Below are positions 7,896 to 13,811 of a DNA stretch of 19,254 nt, piece after piece. Source of the DNA: Gaoshiqia sp050298035 (GTDB lineage: Bacteria > Bacteroidota > Bacteroidia > Bacteroidales > Prolixibacteraceae); contig JBNKTK010000073.1 of the NCBI GenBank assembly GCA_050298035.1, positions 1 through 19,254 on the forward strand. Direction: 5' to 3'. Position 1 is the first letter of the stretch, and each line of letters opens with the position of its first letter. The notes under the pieces are model-generated. The model was not told the DNA's origin. It saw nothing but the letters and a program-made list of their open reading frames with translations, and did not search any database. Both the position numbers and the translations under genes were made by a program.

Positions 7896-8480
7896 TCATA
7901 AGGTTAAAAATTCATTGTAAAAAAGACCAAACCAGTCCCTCAAGTGCAAAATAGCATACCGTTTGCGTGAAATGAGCGTATTGACCGGCTCTCCGGTAAT
8001 CCGGGCAATTTCTTTGAATGAAAGGCCTTCCAGTTCAGTCATCTCAAACACATAGCGCTGCTCAGGCGGAAGTTCTTCAAGGGCTTTTTCCAGTTCAACC
8101 CAAAACAGCTTTCTCACCATTTCAGCTTCCGGGGTATTTTCGCTGTCGAACAACAAATTGCCGATCGCATTCCAATCATCGTCCAAATCATCGGCATACT
8201 CCGGCAACAAATCAGGTTTCTTTTTCCGATACAAGTCCGTTATTCGGTTTCGGGCAACAGTAAAAAGCCAGGAAGTCAGCTGATCAACAGGCTTCATCAA
8301 ATAATCAGCCTCCGACAGTTTGTAAAACACTTCCTGCAAAATATCATCGGCATCTTCAGCTTGTTTTACCCGACGGCGGATGAAAACATACAGTCTTTTA
8401 CCGTATGTACGGAATGCTTCTGCAATATTTGAGTCAGTTGGTAACTCCATAGCAGGAATTTCAATTGAAGATGTTTCCAT
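7896..8480 (-). CDS. ECF RNA polymerase sigma factor (second locus)
   Basis: 194 residues from ATG 8480. Region 2 is at about 20-85 (FRTYGKRLYVFIRRRVKQ, then DADDILQEVFYKL and SWLFTVARNRITDLYRKKK). A strongly acidic linker follows (PEYADDLDDDW). Region 4 is at about 135-185 (LPPEQRYVFEMTELEGLSFK, then an HTH ending LISRKRYAILHLRDWF). This architecture is ECF-type and clearly different in sequence from the sigma factor at 2538-3095. It is followed 10 bp later by a small membrane protein instead of a recognisable anti-sigma factor. A degenerate -7 box TATTTTCG lies upstream (8504-8511). Confidence 0.9.
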   Translation of the reverse strand: METSSIEIPAMELPTDSNIAEAFRTYGKRLYVFIRRRVKQAEDADDILQEVFYKLSEADYLMKPVDQLTSWLFTVARNRITDLYRKKKPDLLPEYADDLDDDWNAIGNLLFDSENTPEAEMVRKLFWVELEKALEELPPEQRYVFEMTELEGLSFKEIARITGEPVNTLISRKRYAILHLRDWFGLFYNEFLTL

Positions 8481-8503
8481 GTTAGGATAAGACGAAACAC
8501 CCT

Positions 8504-8511
8504 CGAAAATA
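8504..8511 (-). promoter_or_regulatory. Possible -7 box upstream of the second ECF sigma gene
   Basis: Minus-strand TATTTTCG differs from TAnnTTTG at one position and lies 23 bp before the ATG at 8480. A TTGA about 20 bp upstream could be a weak -33 element. It lies in an AT-rich stretch flanked by CCCTC and GAGGG. Low confidence. Confidence 0.3.
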
Positions 8512-8586
8512 TTTTAAAGAGGGGCAATTTATCAATTCATGGAAAAATTGATACGGAAAAACCGGCAAAAGAGTGACAGAATCAGG

Positions 8587-10776
8587 TTAATTGCCCAAAT
8601 ACGAAACTTTCAGGTGATAGCGACGGGTCGTTTTCTGATCTGCAATTTTCAGGAAATAAATCCCGGGACGGCTACCGGCAAAATCAAAATTCAACCAAAA
8701 ATCATCCGGTTGGCTATAAACCACGTTAATCTGCCTCCCCATCAGGTCGAAAACCTGAACGATTTTGGGATGGATCGCTTCTTCAAATTTTAGAAACAAT
8801 TTTTGGCCGCCACGAAATGGATTGGGATAAGCAATTACTCCAGCCTCTGTATTCTTGTGATCCGGGTTTAGCATCGTAGTGTCAATATTGCACAAAACAG
8901 CTTCCATCAAAATAGACGAACCTTCAATGGTACCGCTCTTTTCGTTGTAGGTATACCACTCACCTCCATCCTTTATAAAAAAAGTATTTCGGGGCTCAAC
9001 AACCCGTTTGGCCAGGTATACCGAAAAAGTATCCGTTGCAGCGATATTATCAATTGAATAGGAAATAAAAAAGTTGCCGTCGGTTGGTATCGGTTGGTTA
9101 AATTCGAAGTAATTCATCACTCCGGAATCGATATCCCGCAACAGAAAGTTCTGTGAATAAAGTAGATTGCCAGGGGAAGCGATCCCATTAAAAACGTCAA
9201 TCCTTATCGACGAAGATGACGAACTATTTGCAACATAAGCTTTGGCAACCCCCAACGAAACGCCGGTAACATCGCATTCGGAATCAAAAGTAAATTTCTC
9301 GGCAAACGAAGAAAAACCGTAATCATTTGTTCCCCCCCAATAACCTTTAAAAGCCGACTGCCCCATGATTTTTAAATTCTCATGTTTGTCGGCATCTTCA
9401 AAATTGGTAAAAGCGCCACACAAATCATTACCGGTATACGGGTTCATTCCATCCAGCGAGGTAGCATTGGTGTTTGCCGGATCAAGCCATTTTTTCAACT
9501 GTTTGGCCGCATTCGGATAGTAATCCCACACAATGTTAAAACGGGCAAAATAATCCTCAATAGGAAGCGAACAGGTAGCAGTTCCGCCGGAAAGAGAACC
9601 AACCATGTGCATATCCTGGTCAATCATGGCTGCTCCAGACGACCCTCCTTCAGTCGTACCTTCTTCCCAATTACCAATATAAAAGAAAGCATTCTTAATG
9701 AATTCGGATCTAAAAGACTTGATTAATGGGGAATGCCTGTCGACCGATATTTTTTTGATATCACCTATCGGATGATGGATACACACGCTTGATTTTGGTA
9801 TCGTATTGGCATGGCTCCAGCCCAAATAATACGGGCGGAACGATTTTGGTGGTTTCACACTGAGTTCCACCAGACTAAAATCCAGGCTGTCCGATTCAGC
9901 TTTCAAGGTACTTCCGCTAATCGAATGGTTCACCTCTCCGTCGATGCTCCCGCAATAAGGCGATTCGTAATTAAACAAAAACACGCTCTCCGTTGCTTTC
10001 ACGGCATCGTCAATGCAGTGCCCCGCCGTGTAAACGTATGGTGTTTCATCATTTTTGGTATTGTTGAGCAAGGTTCCGGTGCACAATTCGGTACCACTGA
10101 TCAAAACCCGGCAAACACTGTTTGCTGCCAGTCGGTATTGTTCCAGGTAATCACAGTTCACATTCACATTGCACGACCCGGATTCGCCAAGCGGCCGACG
10201 ATCACCAACAATCGATTTAATGCCGACAAAATCATAATTTACAGATTTGACAGACAGTTCACCTGAAAATGCAACATTTTCGGGCTCTTCGTATTGAATG
10301 ATTAGCCGGTCGCCCACCACCGGCATGGTGGCAAATTTCCCGTCTGGTTTATTGTTCTCTGAAGTAAAGGCACCCAACAAATCGGCCATGTCTTCCGAAA
10401 ACAGAAATAATCGCGCCCCATCGGGCAAATTATATTTATCGAAAATAAGGTTGAGTGTTTTTGCCCCGGCAGCATGTAGCTTTAACTGCCAAACATTAAC
10501 CGGCCCCATTTGATACCACGTACCCGAATTCTGCAAATTAAACTGTACAGGGATAGGATGTGCAAACCGAAACGGTTTGAGCCATTTGCCATCTTTATCC
10601 TCCTTTTCCTTTTTAATCGATGAAAAATCAGGGACTGACAACTCAACAAAATCAGATCCTTTTGCCGACTTCAAATTATTTAGCAGCAAGGGTGTCCCTC
10701 CCTGGGATAATTGAGCACGGGCAATGGTTGCAACTGCGAATAAAAAAACAAAATTGAGAATTAGCTTCCGAAACAT
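8587..10776 (-). CDS. Secreted trypsin-fold serine protease with T9SS sorting tail
   Basis: 729 residues. Signal peptide 1-21 (cleavage after ATIARA). An N-terminal pro-region runs to about residue 195. The chymotrypsin-like domain (about 200-435) has its triad at His253 (YTAGHCID), Asp299 (DSLDFSLVEL) and Ser380 (GGSSGAA). Paired cysteines (GSCNVNVNC, LCTG, YCGS) and the SLSGGTATCS segment resemble lysyl endopeptidases of the Achromobacter protease I type. A beta-sandwich domain follows (about 455-630), then a T9SS type A sorting domain (about 645-729: AYPNPFRGG, then VFDLMGRQ, PGIYFLK). It should cross the outer membrane by type IX secretion and act outside the cell in protein degradation. 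Lys specificity is suggested only by similarity. It appears monocistronic. Confidence 0.92.
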   Translation of the reverse strand: MFRKLILNFVFLFAVATIARAQLSQGGTPLLLNNLKSAKGSDFVELSVPDFSSIKKEKEDKDGKWLKPFRFAHPIPVQFNLQNSGTWYQMGPVNVWQLKLHAAGAKTLNLIFDKYNLPDGARLFLFSEDMADLLGAFTSENNKPDGKFATMPVVGDRLIIQYEEPENVAFSGELSVKSVNYDFVGIKSIVGDRRPLGESGSCNVNVNCDYLEQYRLAANSVCRVLISGTELCTGTLLNNTKNDETPYVYTAGHCIDDAVKATESVFLFNYESPYCGSIDGEVNHSISGSTLKAESDSLDFSLVELSVKPPKSFRPYYLGWSHANTIPKSSVCIHHPIGDIKKISVDRHSPLIKSFRSEFIKNAFFYIGNWEEGTTEGGSSGAAMIDQDMHMVGSLSGGTATCSLPIEDYFARFNIVWDYYPNAAKQLKKWLDPANTNATSLDGMNPYTGNDLCGAFTNFEDADKHENLKIMGQSAFKGYWGGTNDYGFSSFAEKFTFDSECDVTGVSLGVAKAYVANSSSSSSIRIDVFNGIASPGNLLYSQNFLLRDIDSGVMNYFEFNQPIPTDGNFFISYSIDNIAATDTFSVYLAKRVVEPRNTFFIKDGGEWYTYNEKSGTIEGSSILMEAVLCNIDTTMLNPDHKNTEAGVIAYPNPFRGGQKLFLKFEEAIHPKIVQVFDLMGRQINVVYSQPDDFWLNFDFAGSRPGIYFLKIADQKTTRRYHLKVSYLGN

Positions 10777-10796
10777 TCTTCTTCATTCAGGTTGTT

Positions 10797-10804
10797 CAAA
10801 AATA
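10797..10804 (-). promoter_or_regulatory. Possible -7 box of the secreted protease gene
   Basis: Minus-strand TATTTTTG matches TAnnTTTG perfectly, 20 bp before the protease ATG. The nearest TTTG is 15 bp upstream, shorter than the usual 19-21, so the -33 partner is unclear. Confidence 0.4.
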
Positions 10805-10832
10805 AACAAAATAGCTTCCCAAACAGATAAAA

Positions 10833-10865
10833 TTTCCATTATTAAACTGAAAGATGATACATTTG
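10833..10865 (+). promoter_or_regulatory. Promoter of the tRNA-editing/TatD/TcdA operon
   Basis: TACATTTG (10858-10865) is a perfect -7 box; TTTC (10833-10836), 21 bp upstream, is a three-of-four -33 match. Transcription would begin near 10872, about 50 bases before the first ATG at 10924. Confidence 0.5.
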
Positions 10866-10923
10866 AAAATGTAACAATTTTCTGCGGAAAATGATTTTCA
10901 TCCAATATAAATAGGTACTTATT

Positions 10924-11337
10924 ATGAAGGTTTTGGTGATGTACGTAAATGAATTCAGCTATCAGCCCGCTGAAAAAAATCTTGAAACTGCCGAAGAGAT
11001 TACGGGAGGGGCTTCTTTTTCGGAAGCAATTCTTGCCTTTATTCAGGTGGAAGAAAAGGATGAAGAGAAGGATGTCAACTCCCGGGAGAAAAAACTGGTC
11101 AACCACCTGAAATGGACAGCCCGTAAAAACAAAACCAAACGGGTCATCCTGCATTCATTTGCCCATCTTTCCGAATCGAAAGCCTCGGTTGACTTTACCC
11201 ACGAACTGTTTAACCTGGCTGAAAAGCGACTGCAAAACGCCGATTTCGAAACGGCTCAAACCCCATTCGGCTACTTTCTGGATTTAAAAATTGATGCCCC
11301 CGGTTTTTCGCTGGCACGCATTTGGGCTGATTTATAA
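10924..11337 (+). CDS. Free-standing archaeal-type ThrRS editing domain protein
   Basis: 137 residues, essentially only the N-terminal editing domain of archaeal threonyl-tRNA synthetases (D-aminoacyl-tRNA-deacylase-like fold). Evidence: the MKVLVMYVNEFSYQP opening, ILHSFAHLSESKAS (75-88; the family's PFAHLS motif) and TPFGYFLDLKI (113-123; the PFGYYKAFKI motif). In archaea this domain removes wrongly attached serine from tRNA-Thr. No synthetase catalytic or anticodon domain is attached. Residues reported as important in the Pyrococcus domain appear changed: Lys121 corresponds to Leu119 and Glu134 to Arg132 by my hand alignment from memory. Activity may therefore differ. It is the first gene of an operon; its TAA stop overlaps the next ATG by one base (TAATG). 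Confidence 0.82.
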   Translation: MKVLVMYVNEFSYQPAEKNLETAEEITGGASFSEAILAFIQVEEKDEEKDVNSREKKLVNHLKWTARKNKTKRVILHSFAHLSESKASVDFTHELFNLAEKRLQNADFETAQTPFGYFLDLKIDAPGFSLARIWADL

Positions 11338-11990
11338 TGAAGATTGTCAATTTACATACTCATTTAAACCTGATGAAAAACCAGGTTGGCCTGATAAACC
11401 ATCCGGCACAGCTCGATTTTTCGCCTGACGAAAATCAATATTATTCGGTTGGGCTGCACCCCTGGGATATTCCGGAAGCAAACCTTGCAACGCTGACAGA
11501 ACTGATAGATACGCTTGCCGCCAATCCGCAAGTGCTCGCTATCGGCGAATGCGGGTTGGATCGTTCCATCGAAACCGATATGCAAACACAACTGAATGCG
11601 TTTGTTCCTCAAATCGAAATTGCCGAAAAACACCAAAAGCCACTTATCATCCATGCCGTTCGCAGCTATGCCGACCTTCTTCAACTAAAAAAAACGAGAA
11701 CGTCACAAATACCCTGGATTTTACATGGCTATAACGGGAACCCGGAAACAACCAGGCAACTGGTTAAAATGGATTTTTACTTCTCATTTGGGGCAGCACT
11801 TTTAAAAGATCAGGACAAGCTGAACAAATCGCTGTTGCTGATCCCAACAGACCGGCTCTTTTTTGAAACAGACGAAAGCTCCGTTAATATTGAAAGTATT
11901 TATATTTTTGCCGCCTCAATCCTGGGAATCAACAGTAGCGAACTGCATTCCCGGGTTTATTCTAACTTTCAACGTGTATTTAAAAGATGA
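11337..11990 (+). CDS. TatD-family metal-dependent hydrolase (short form)
   Basis: 217 residues, shorter than the usual ~260 for TatD enzymes. Metal ligands of the amidohydrolase-type barrel are present: His7/His9 (LHTHL), Glu71 (IGECGLD), His106 (IIHAV), His130 (LHGY) and Asp179 (FETDES). TatD proteins are cytoplasmic metal-dependent nucleases (3'-5' exonuclease or DNase/RNase); cyanobacterial TatD-like DTD3 is reported as a D-aminoacyl-tRNA deacylase. The short length means trimmed loops, as in many Bacteroidota 'TatD family hydrolase' entries. It is translationally coupled on both sides: one-base overlap with the editing-domain gene and four-base ATGA overlap with tcdA. Its substrate may therefore be tRNA-related; this is inference from context. 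Confidence 0.87.
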   Translation: MKIVNLHTHLNLMKNQVGLINHPAQLDFSPDENQYYSVGLHPWDIPEANLATLTELIDTLAANPQVLAIGECGLDRSIETDMQTQLNAFVPQIEIAEKHQKPLIIHAVRSYADLLQLKKTRTSQIPWILHGYNGNPETTRQLVKMDFYFSFGAALLKDQDKLNKSLLLIPTDRLFFETDESSVNIESIYIFAASILGINSSELHSRVYSNFQRVFKR

Positions 11991-12703
11991 AAAACTGGCA
12001 GGAAAGAACAACCCTGATGCTTGGTGAGGAAAGATTGGAGAAACTAAAAAACGCTCATGTGCTGGTTGTTGGACTTGGCGGCGTGGGTGCTTATGCCGCT
12101 GAACAAATTTGCCGGGCCGGAGTGGGCAAAATGACGATTATTGACGGCGATGTGGTTGAGATGACAAACCGGAACCGCCAGCTTCCGGCACTAATCAGCA
12201 ACGAGGGCAAAGCCAAGGCCGAAATAATGGGACAACGGTTTAAAGATATCAACCCGGATATTGAACTGCGAATCATCAACGAATACCTGAACGGCGAACG
12301 GATGGCCGAGATACTGGAAGAAACTGACTACGATTTTGTTGTTGATGCCATTGACACCCTTTCGCCCAAAGTATTCCTGATTTACCACAGTGTGCAACGT
12401 GGCCTGCCGGTTGTCAGCTCAATGGGCGCCGGGGGAAAATTTGATCCCTCGCTGGTGCAGATAAGCGATATTTCAAAATCATTCAACTGCAAACTCGCCC
12501 GCATGCTTCGGAAAAGACTCTACAAACTAGGCATCCGCAAAGGTGTCACTGTTGTTTTTTCGCCTGAGGAAGTTGAAAAAGAACGGGTTAAAATCGAAGA
12601 AAGCCGGAATAAAAAATCGACAGTGGGCACAATCTCCTACATGCCCCCCATCTTCGGATGCTTTTGTGCCTCGGTTGTTATACGAAACCTGCTAAAAGAT
12701 TGA
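11987..12703 (+). CDS. tcdA: tRNA threonylcarbamoyladenosine (t6A) dehydratase TcdA
   Basis: 238 residues, typical of TcdA/CsdL (E1-like ThiF/MoeB superfamily). The nucleotide-binding motif is VLVVGLGGVGAYAAE (25-39), followed by IIDGDVVEMTNRNRQLPA (51-68) with the conserved Asp and NxNRQ, and DAIDTLSPK at about 120-128. The C-terminal SESRNKK-like segment, STVGTISYMPPIFG and CASVVIRNLL are characteristic of the family. The enzyme uses ATP to cyclise t6A at position 37 of ANN-decoding tRNAs to ct6A, which aids decoding. It overlaps the TatD gene by four bases and ends the operon; no csdE/csdA neighbour is seen. Both t6A formation and the neighbouring editing domain concern threonine and tRNA. 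Confidence 0.93.
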   Translation: MKNWQERTTLMLGEERLEKLKNAHVLVVGLGGVGAYAAEQICRAGVGKMTIIDGDVVEMTNRNRQLPALISNEGKAKAEIMGQRFKDINPDIELRIINEYLNGERMAEILEETDYDFVVDAIDTLSPKVFLIYHSVQRGLPVVSSMGAGGKFDPSLVQISDISKSFNCKLARMLRKRLYKLGIRKGVTVVFSPEEVEKERVKIEESRNKKSTVGTISYMPPIFGCFCASVVIRNLLKD

Positions 12704-12732
12704 GGAATTTGACACCGGATTTGGTAAATTTG
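12700..12732 (+). promoter_or_regulatory. Promoter of the lipoprotein gene
   Basis: TAAATTTG (12725-12732) is a perfect -7 box 23 bp before the ATG at 12756. TTGA (12700-12703), 21 bp upstream and overlapping the tcdA stop codon, could be the -33 element; a better TTTG lies only 13 bp upstream. The lipoprotein gene is thus probably not part of the tcdA operon. Confidence 0.5.
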
Positions 12733-12755
12733 TGCGGACACGAAAACAGTAAACC

Positions 12756-13499
12756 ATGAAAACAAAATTTACGATTCCCAAAATCCTTCTATTTGCTGCA
12801 ATCCTGCTTCAATCTTGTGCTGTTCCCAAAAGCATCGTCCGGCTTGAACCAAACCGCGAACCAGACAAATGGCTTTACGGACAAGCCTTCATCAGCGACT
12901 CCATCTACGGAATCCATTATGAAGTCGCTTTCGACCGTTTGGAAGACAACCGTTACTTGTTCGATTTTCACATCACCAACCGATCAAACATGCCCATCTT
13001 GATTGATCCGGCTACTTTTTACTGCATGCCTTTCGACGGTTCAATGGCACCATTGGTTGCAGACAGCATTGCCGCAATAGATCCGGAGATGGAGATTCTC
13101 ACCATCGATAAAAACATGTCGAGGAATGAGGCACGGCGAAAAAACCAGCTAGGTGTTGCACTAGCAGCAGTTGGTGTAGGTGTAGTAACTGCAATAATCA
13201 CCAACACCGACGATAACCCGCATAACGATTACCTCGGAGAAGAGATAGCCGACGATATGATTGACGAAGCCCGGATTTCAGACATCGAAAATACAACCGA
13301 AGCTTTTAATCTGAATGATCTTCGCGATCTTTGGTCAACTTCAACAATACGGAAAACAACCTTGGAAAGCAATTATGCCATGTACGGCAAAGTATTTTTC
13401 CCGGCATTTCCGCAAACAACATACTTTAAAATTTATCTGCCGGTTGATGACAACCTGATCGAGTTCACCTTCAAACAAATACAATTCCCAGCTAATTAA
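12756..13499 (+). CDS. Lipoprotein of unknown function
   Basis: 247 residues with a lipoprotein signal peptide: basic start, hydrophobic core and LLQSC lipobox, Cys21 being the acylated residue. The mature protein has a beta-sandwich-like part (about 46-110; YEVAFDRLEDNRYLFDFHIT, then SNMPILIDPATFYC). A Gly/Val/Ala-rich hydrophobic stretch follows (132-148, GVALAAVGVGVVTAIIT), then an acidic segment (DDNPHNDYLGEEIADD) and a last pair of strands (205-247). The hydrophobic stretch could be a second membrane helix or a glycine-zipper insertion splitting the sandwich domain. I cannot assign a function. It sits alone between the tcdA operon and the methionine locus, with its own promoter. Confidence 0.78.
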   Translation: MKTKFTIPKILLFAAILLQSCAVPKSIVRLEPNREPDKWLYGQAFISDSIYGIHYEVAFDRLEDNRYLFDFHITNRSNMPILIDPATFYCMPFDGSMAPLVADSIAAIDPEMEILTIDKNMSRNEARRKNQLGVALAAVGVGVVTAIITNTDDNPHNDYLGEEIADDMIDEARISDIENTTEAFNLNDLRDLWSTSTIRKTTLESNYAMYGKVFFPAFPQTTYFKIYLPVDDNLIEFTFKQIQFPAN

Positions 13500-13569
13500 A
13501 CTCGACTACAAATCCGGTACAAACTGAATATTCCAAAGGGAAAATTATTTAAACTTTTTCTAAATAGAC

Positions 13570-13600
13570 ATTGTTTTTATAAAAACATTTTCTAGGTTTG
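13570..13600 (+). promoter_or_regulatory. Promoter of the methionine leader and operon, with palindromic spacer
   Basis: TAGGTTTG (13593-13600) is a perfect -7 box; ATTG (13570-13573) is a three-of-four -33 box with canonical 19-bp spacing. Between them lies a perfect 16-bp palindrome, TGTTTTTATAAAAACA (13572-13587), placed where a repressor would block RNA polymerase. Transcription would start near 13607, about 18 bases before the leader ORF and roughly 205 bases before the aspartokinase-like gene. Confidence 0.65.
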
Positions 13601-13624
13601 CAGAACATTTAGCGGCATTATTTA

Positions 13625-13720
13625 ATGAACAACAGCAAAACATATCAAATACGCTTCTCAATTCAATCCATGAATTGTGCTGTTGCTTCTATGCCATCCA
13701 TGTCTATGTGTATGCGATAG
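13625..13720 (+). CDS. Candidate methionine leader peptide (31 codons)
   Basis: ATG at 13625, TAG at 13718. The 31-residue product has six Met, five of them in the last 16 residues (positions 16, 23, 26, 28, 30: MNCAVASMPSMSMCMR), plus two Cys. It begins about 18 bases after a predicted transcription start and lies upstream of an aspartokinase-like/metY/metA operon, exactly where an attenuation leader peptide for methionine would be expected. Ribosomes starved for Met-tRNA would stall in the Met cluster and change folding of the downstream hairpin (13721-13756). The ORF itself is seen in the sequence; translation and regulatory role are inference. A chance short ORF cannot be excluded without comparative data. 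Confidence 0.6.
   Translation: MNNSKTYQIRFSIQSMNCAVASMPSMSMCMR
13630..13685 (+). promoter_or_regulatory. Nested stem inside the leader ORF
   Basis: CAACAGCA (13630-13637) pairs perfectly with TGCTGTTG (13678-13685). Inside it CAATTCA (13659-13665) pairs with TGAATTG (13671-13677) around a five-base loop; the two 3' arms are adjacent and could stack. Moving ribosomes would melt this structure before reaching the Met cluster at 13691-13714. Confidence 0.45.
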
Positions 13721-13756
13721 CCTTCATTCGGTATTCGTATGAATATGGTTTGAAGG
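13721..13756 (+). promoter_or_regulatory. Hairpin immediately after the leader stop codon
   Basis: CCTTCA (13721-13726), directly after TAG, pairs with TGAAGG (13751-13756); inside, TATTC and GAATA (13732-13745) close a four-base loop, with an internal loop between. A ribosome stalled in the Met cluster would cover the 5' arm. The freed segment 13747-13756 could instead pair, with four G-U pairs, to 13796-13805 just before the aspartokinase-like ATG. No T run follows the hairpin, so it is not a standard terminator. Confidence 0.45.
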
Positions 13757-13811
13757 CGTGCAAAAAACCCAGAGTTAATTTTCCTCAGATTTATTTTTTC
13801 AAATTCAGTTT

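Noticed and set aside
8530..8553. Inverted repeat TATCAATT/AATTGATA between protease and sigma genes
   Set aside because: Only eight mostly A/T pairs and no T run after it on the minus strand; too weak to call a terminator.
10783..11154. Minus-strand open frame of 123 codons upstream of the protease
   Set aside because: It is largely antisense to the ThrRS-editing-domain gene, which has clear homology; the promoter regions of both neighbours lie inside it.
13500..13811. A SAM riboswitch upstream of the methionine operon
   Set aside because: I looked for the conserved SAM-I core and the SAM-II pseudoknot pattern and saw neither; a Met-rich ORF with its own promoter fits better.
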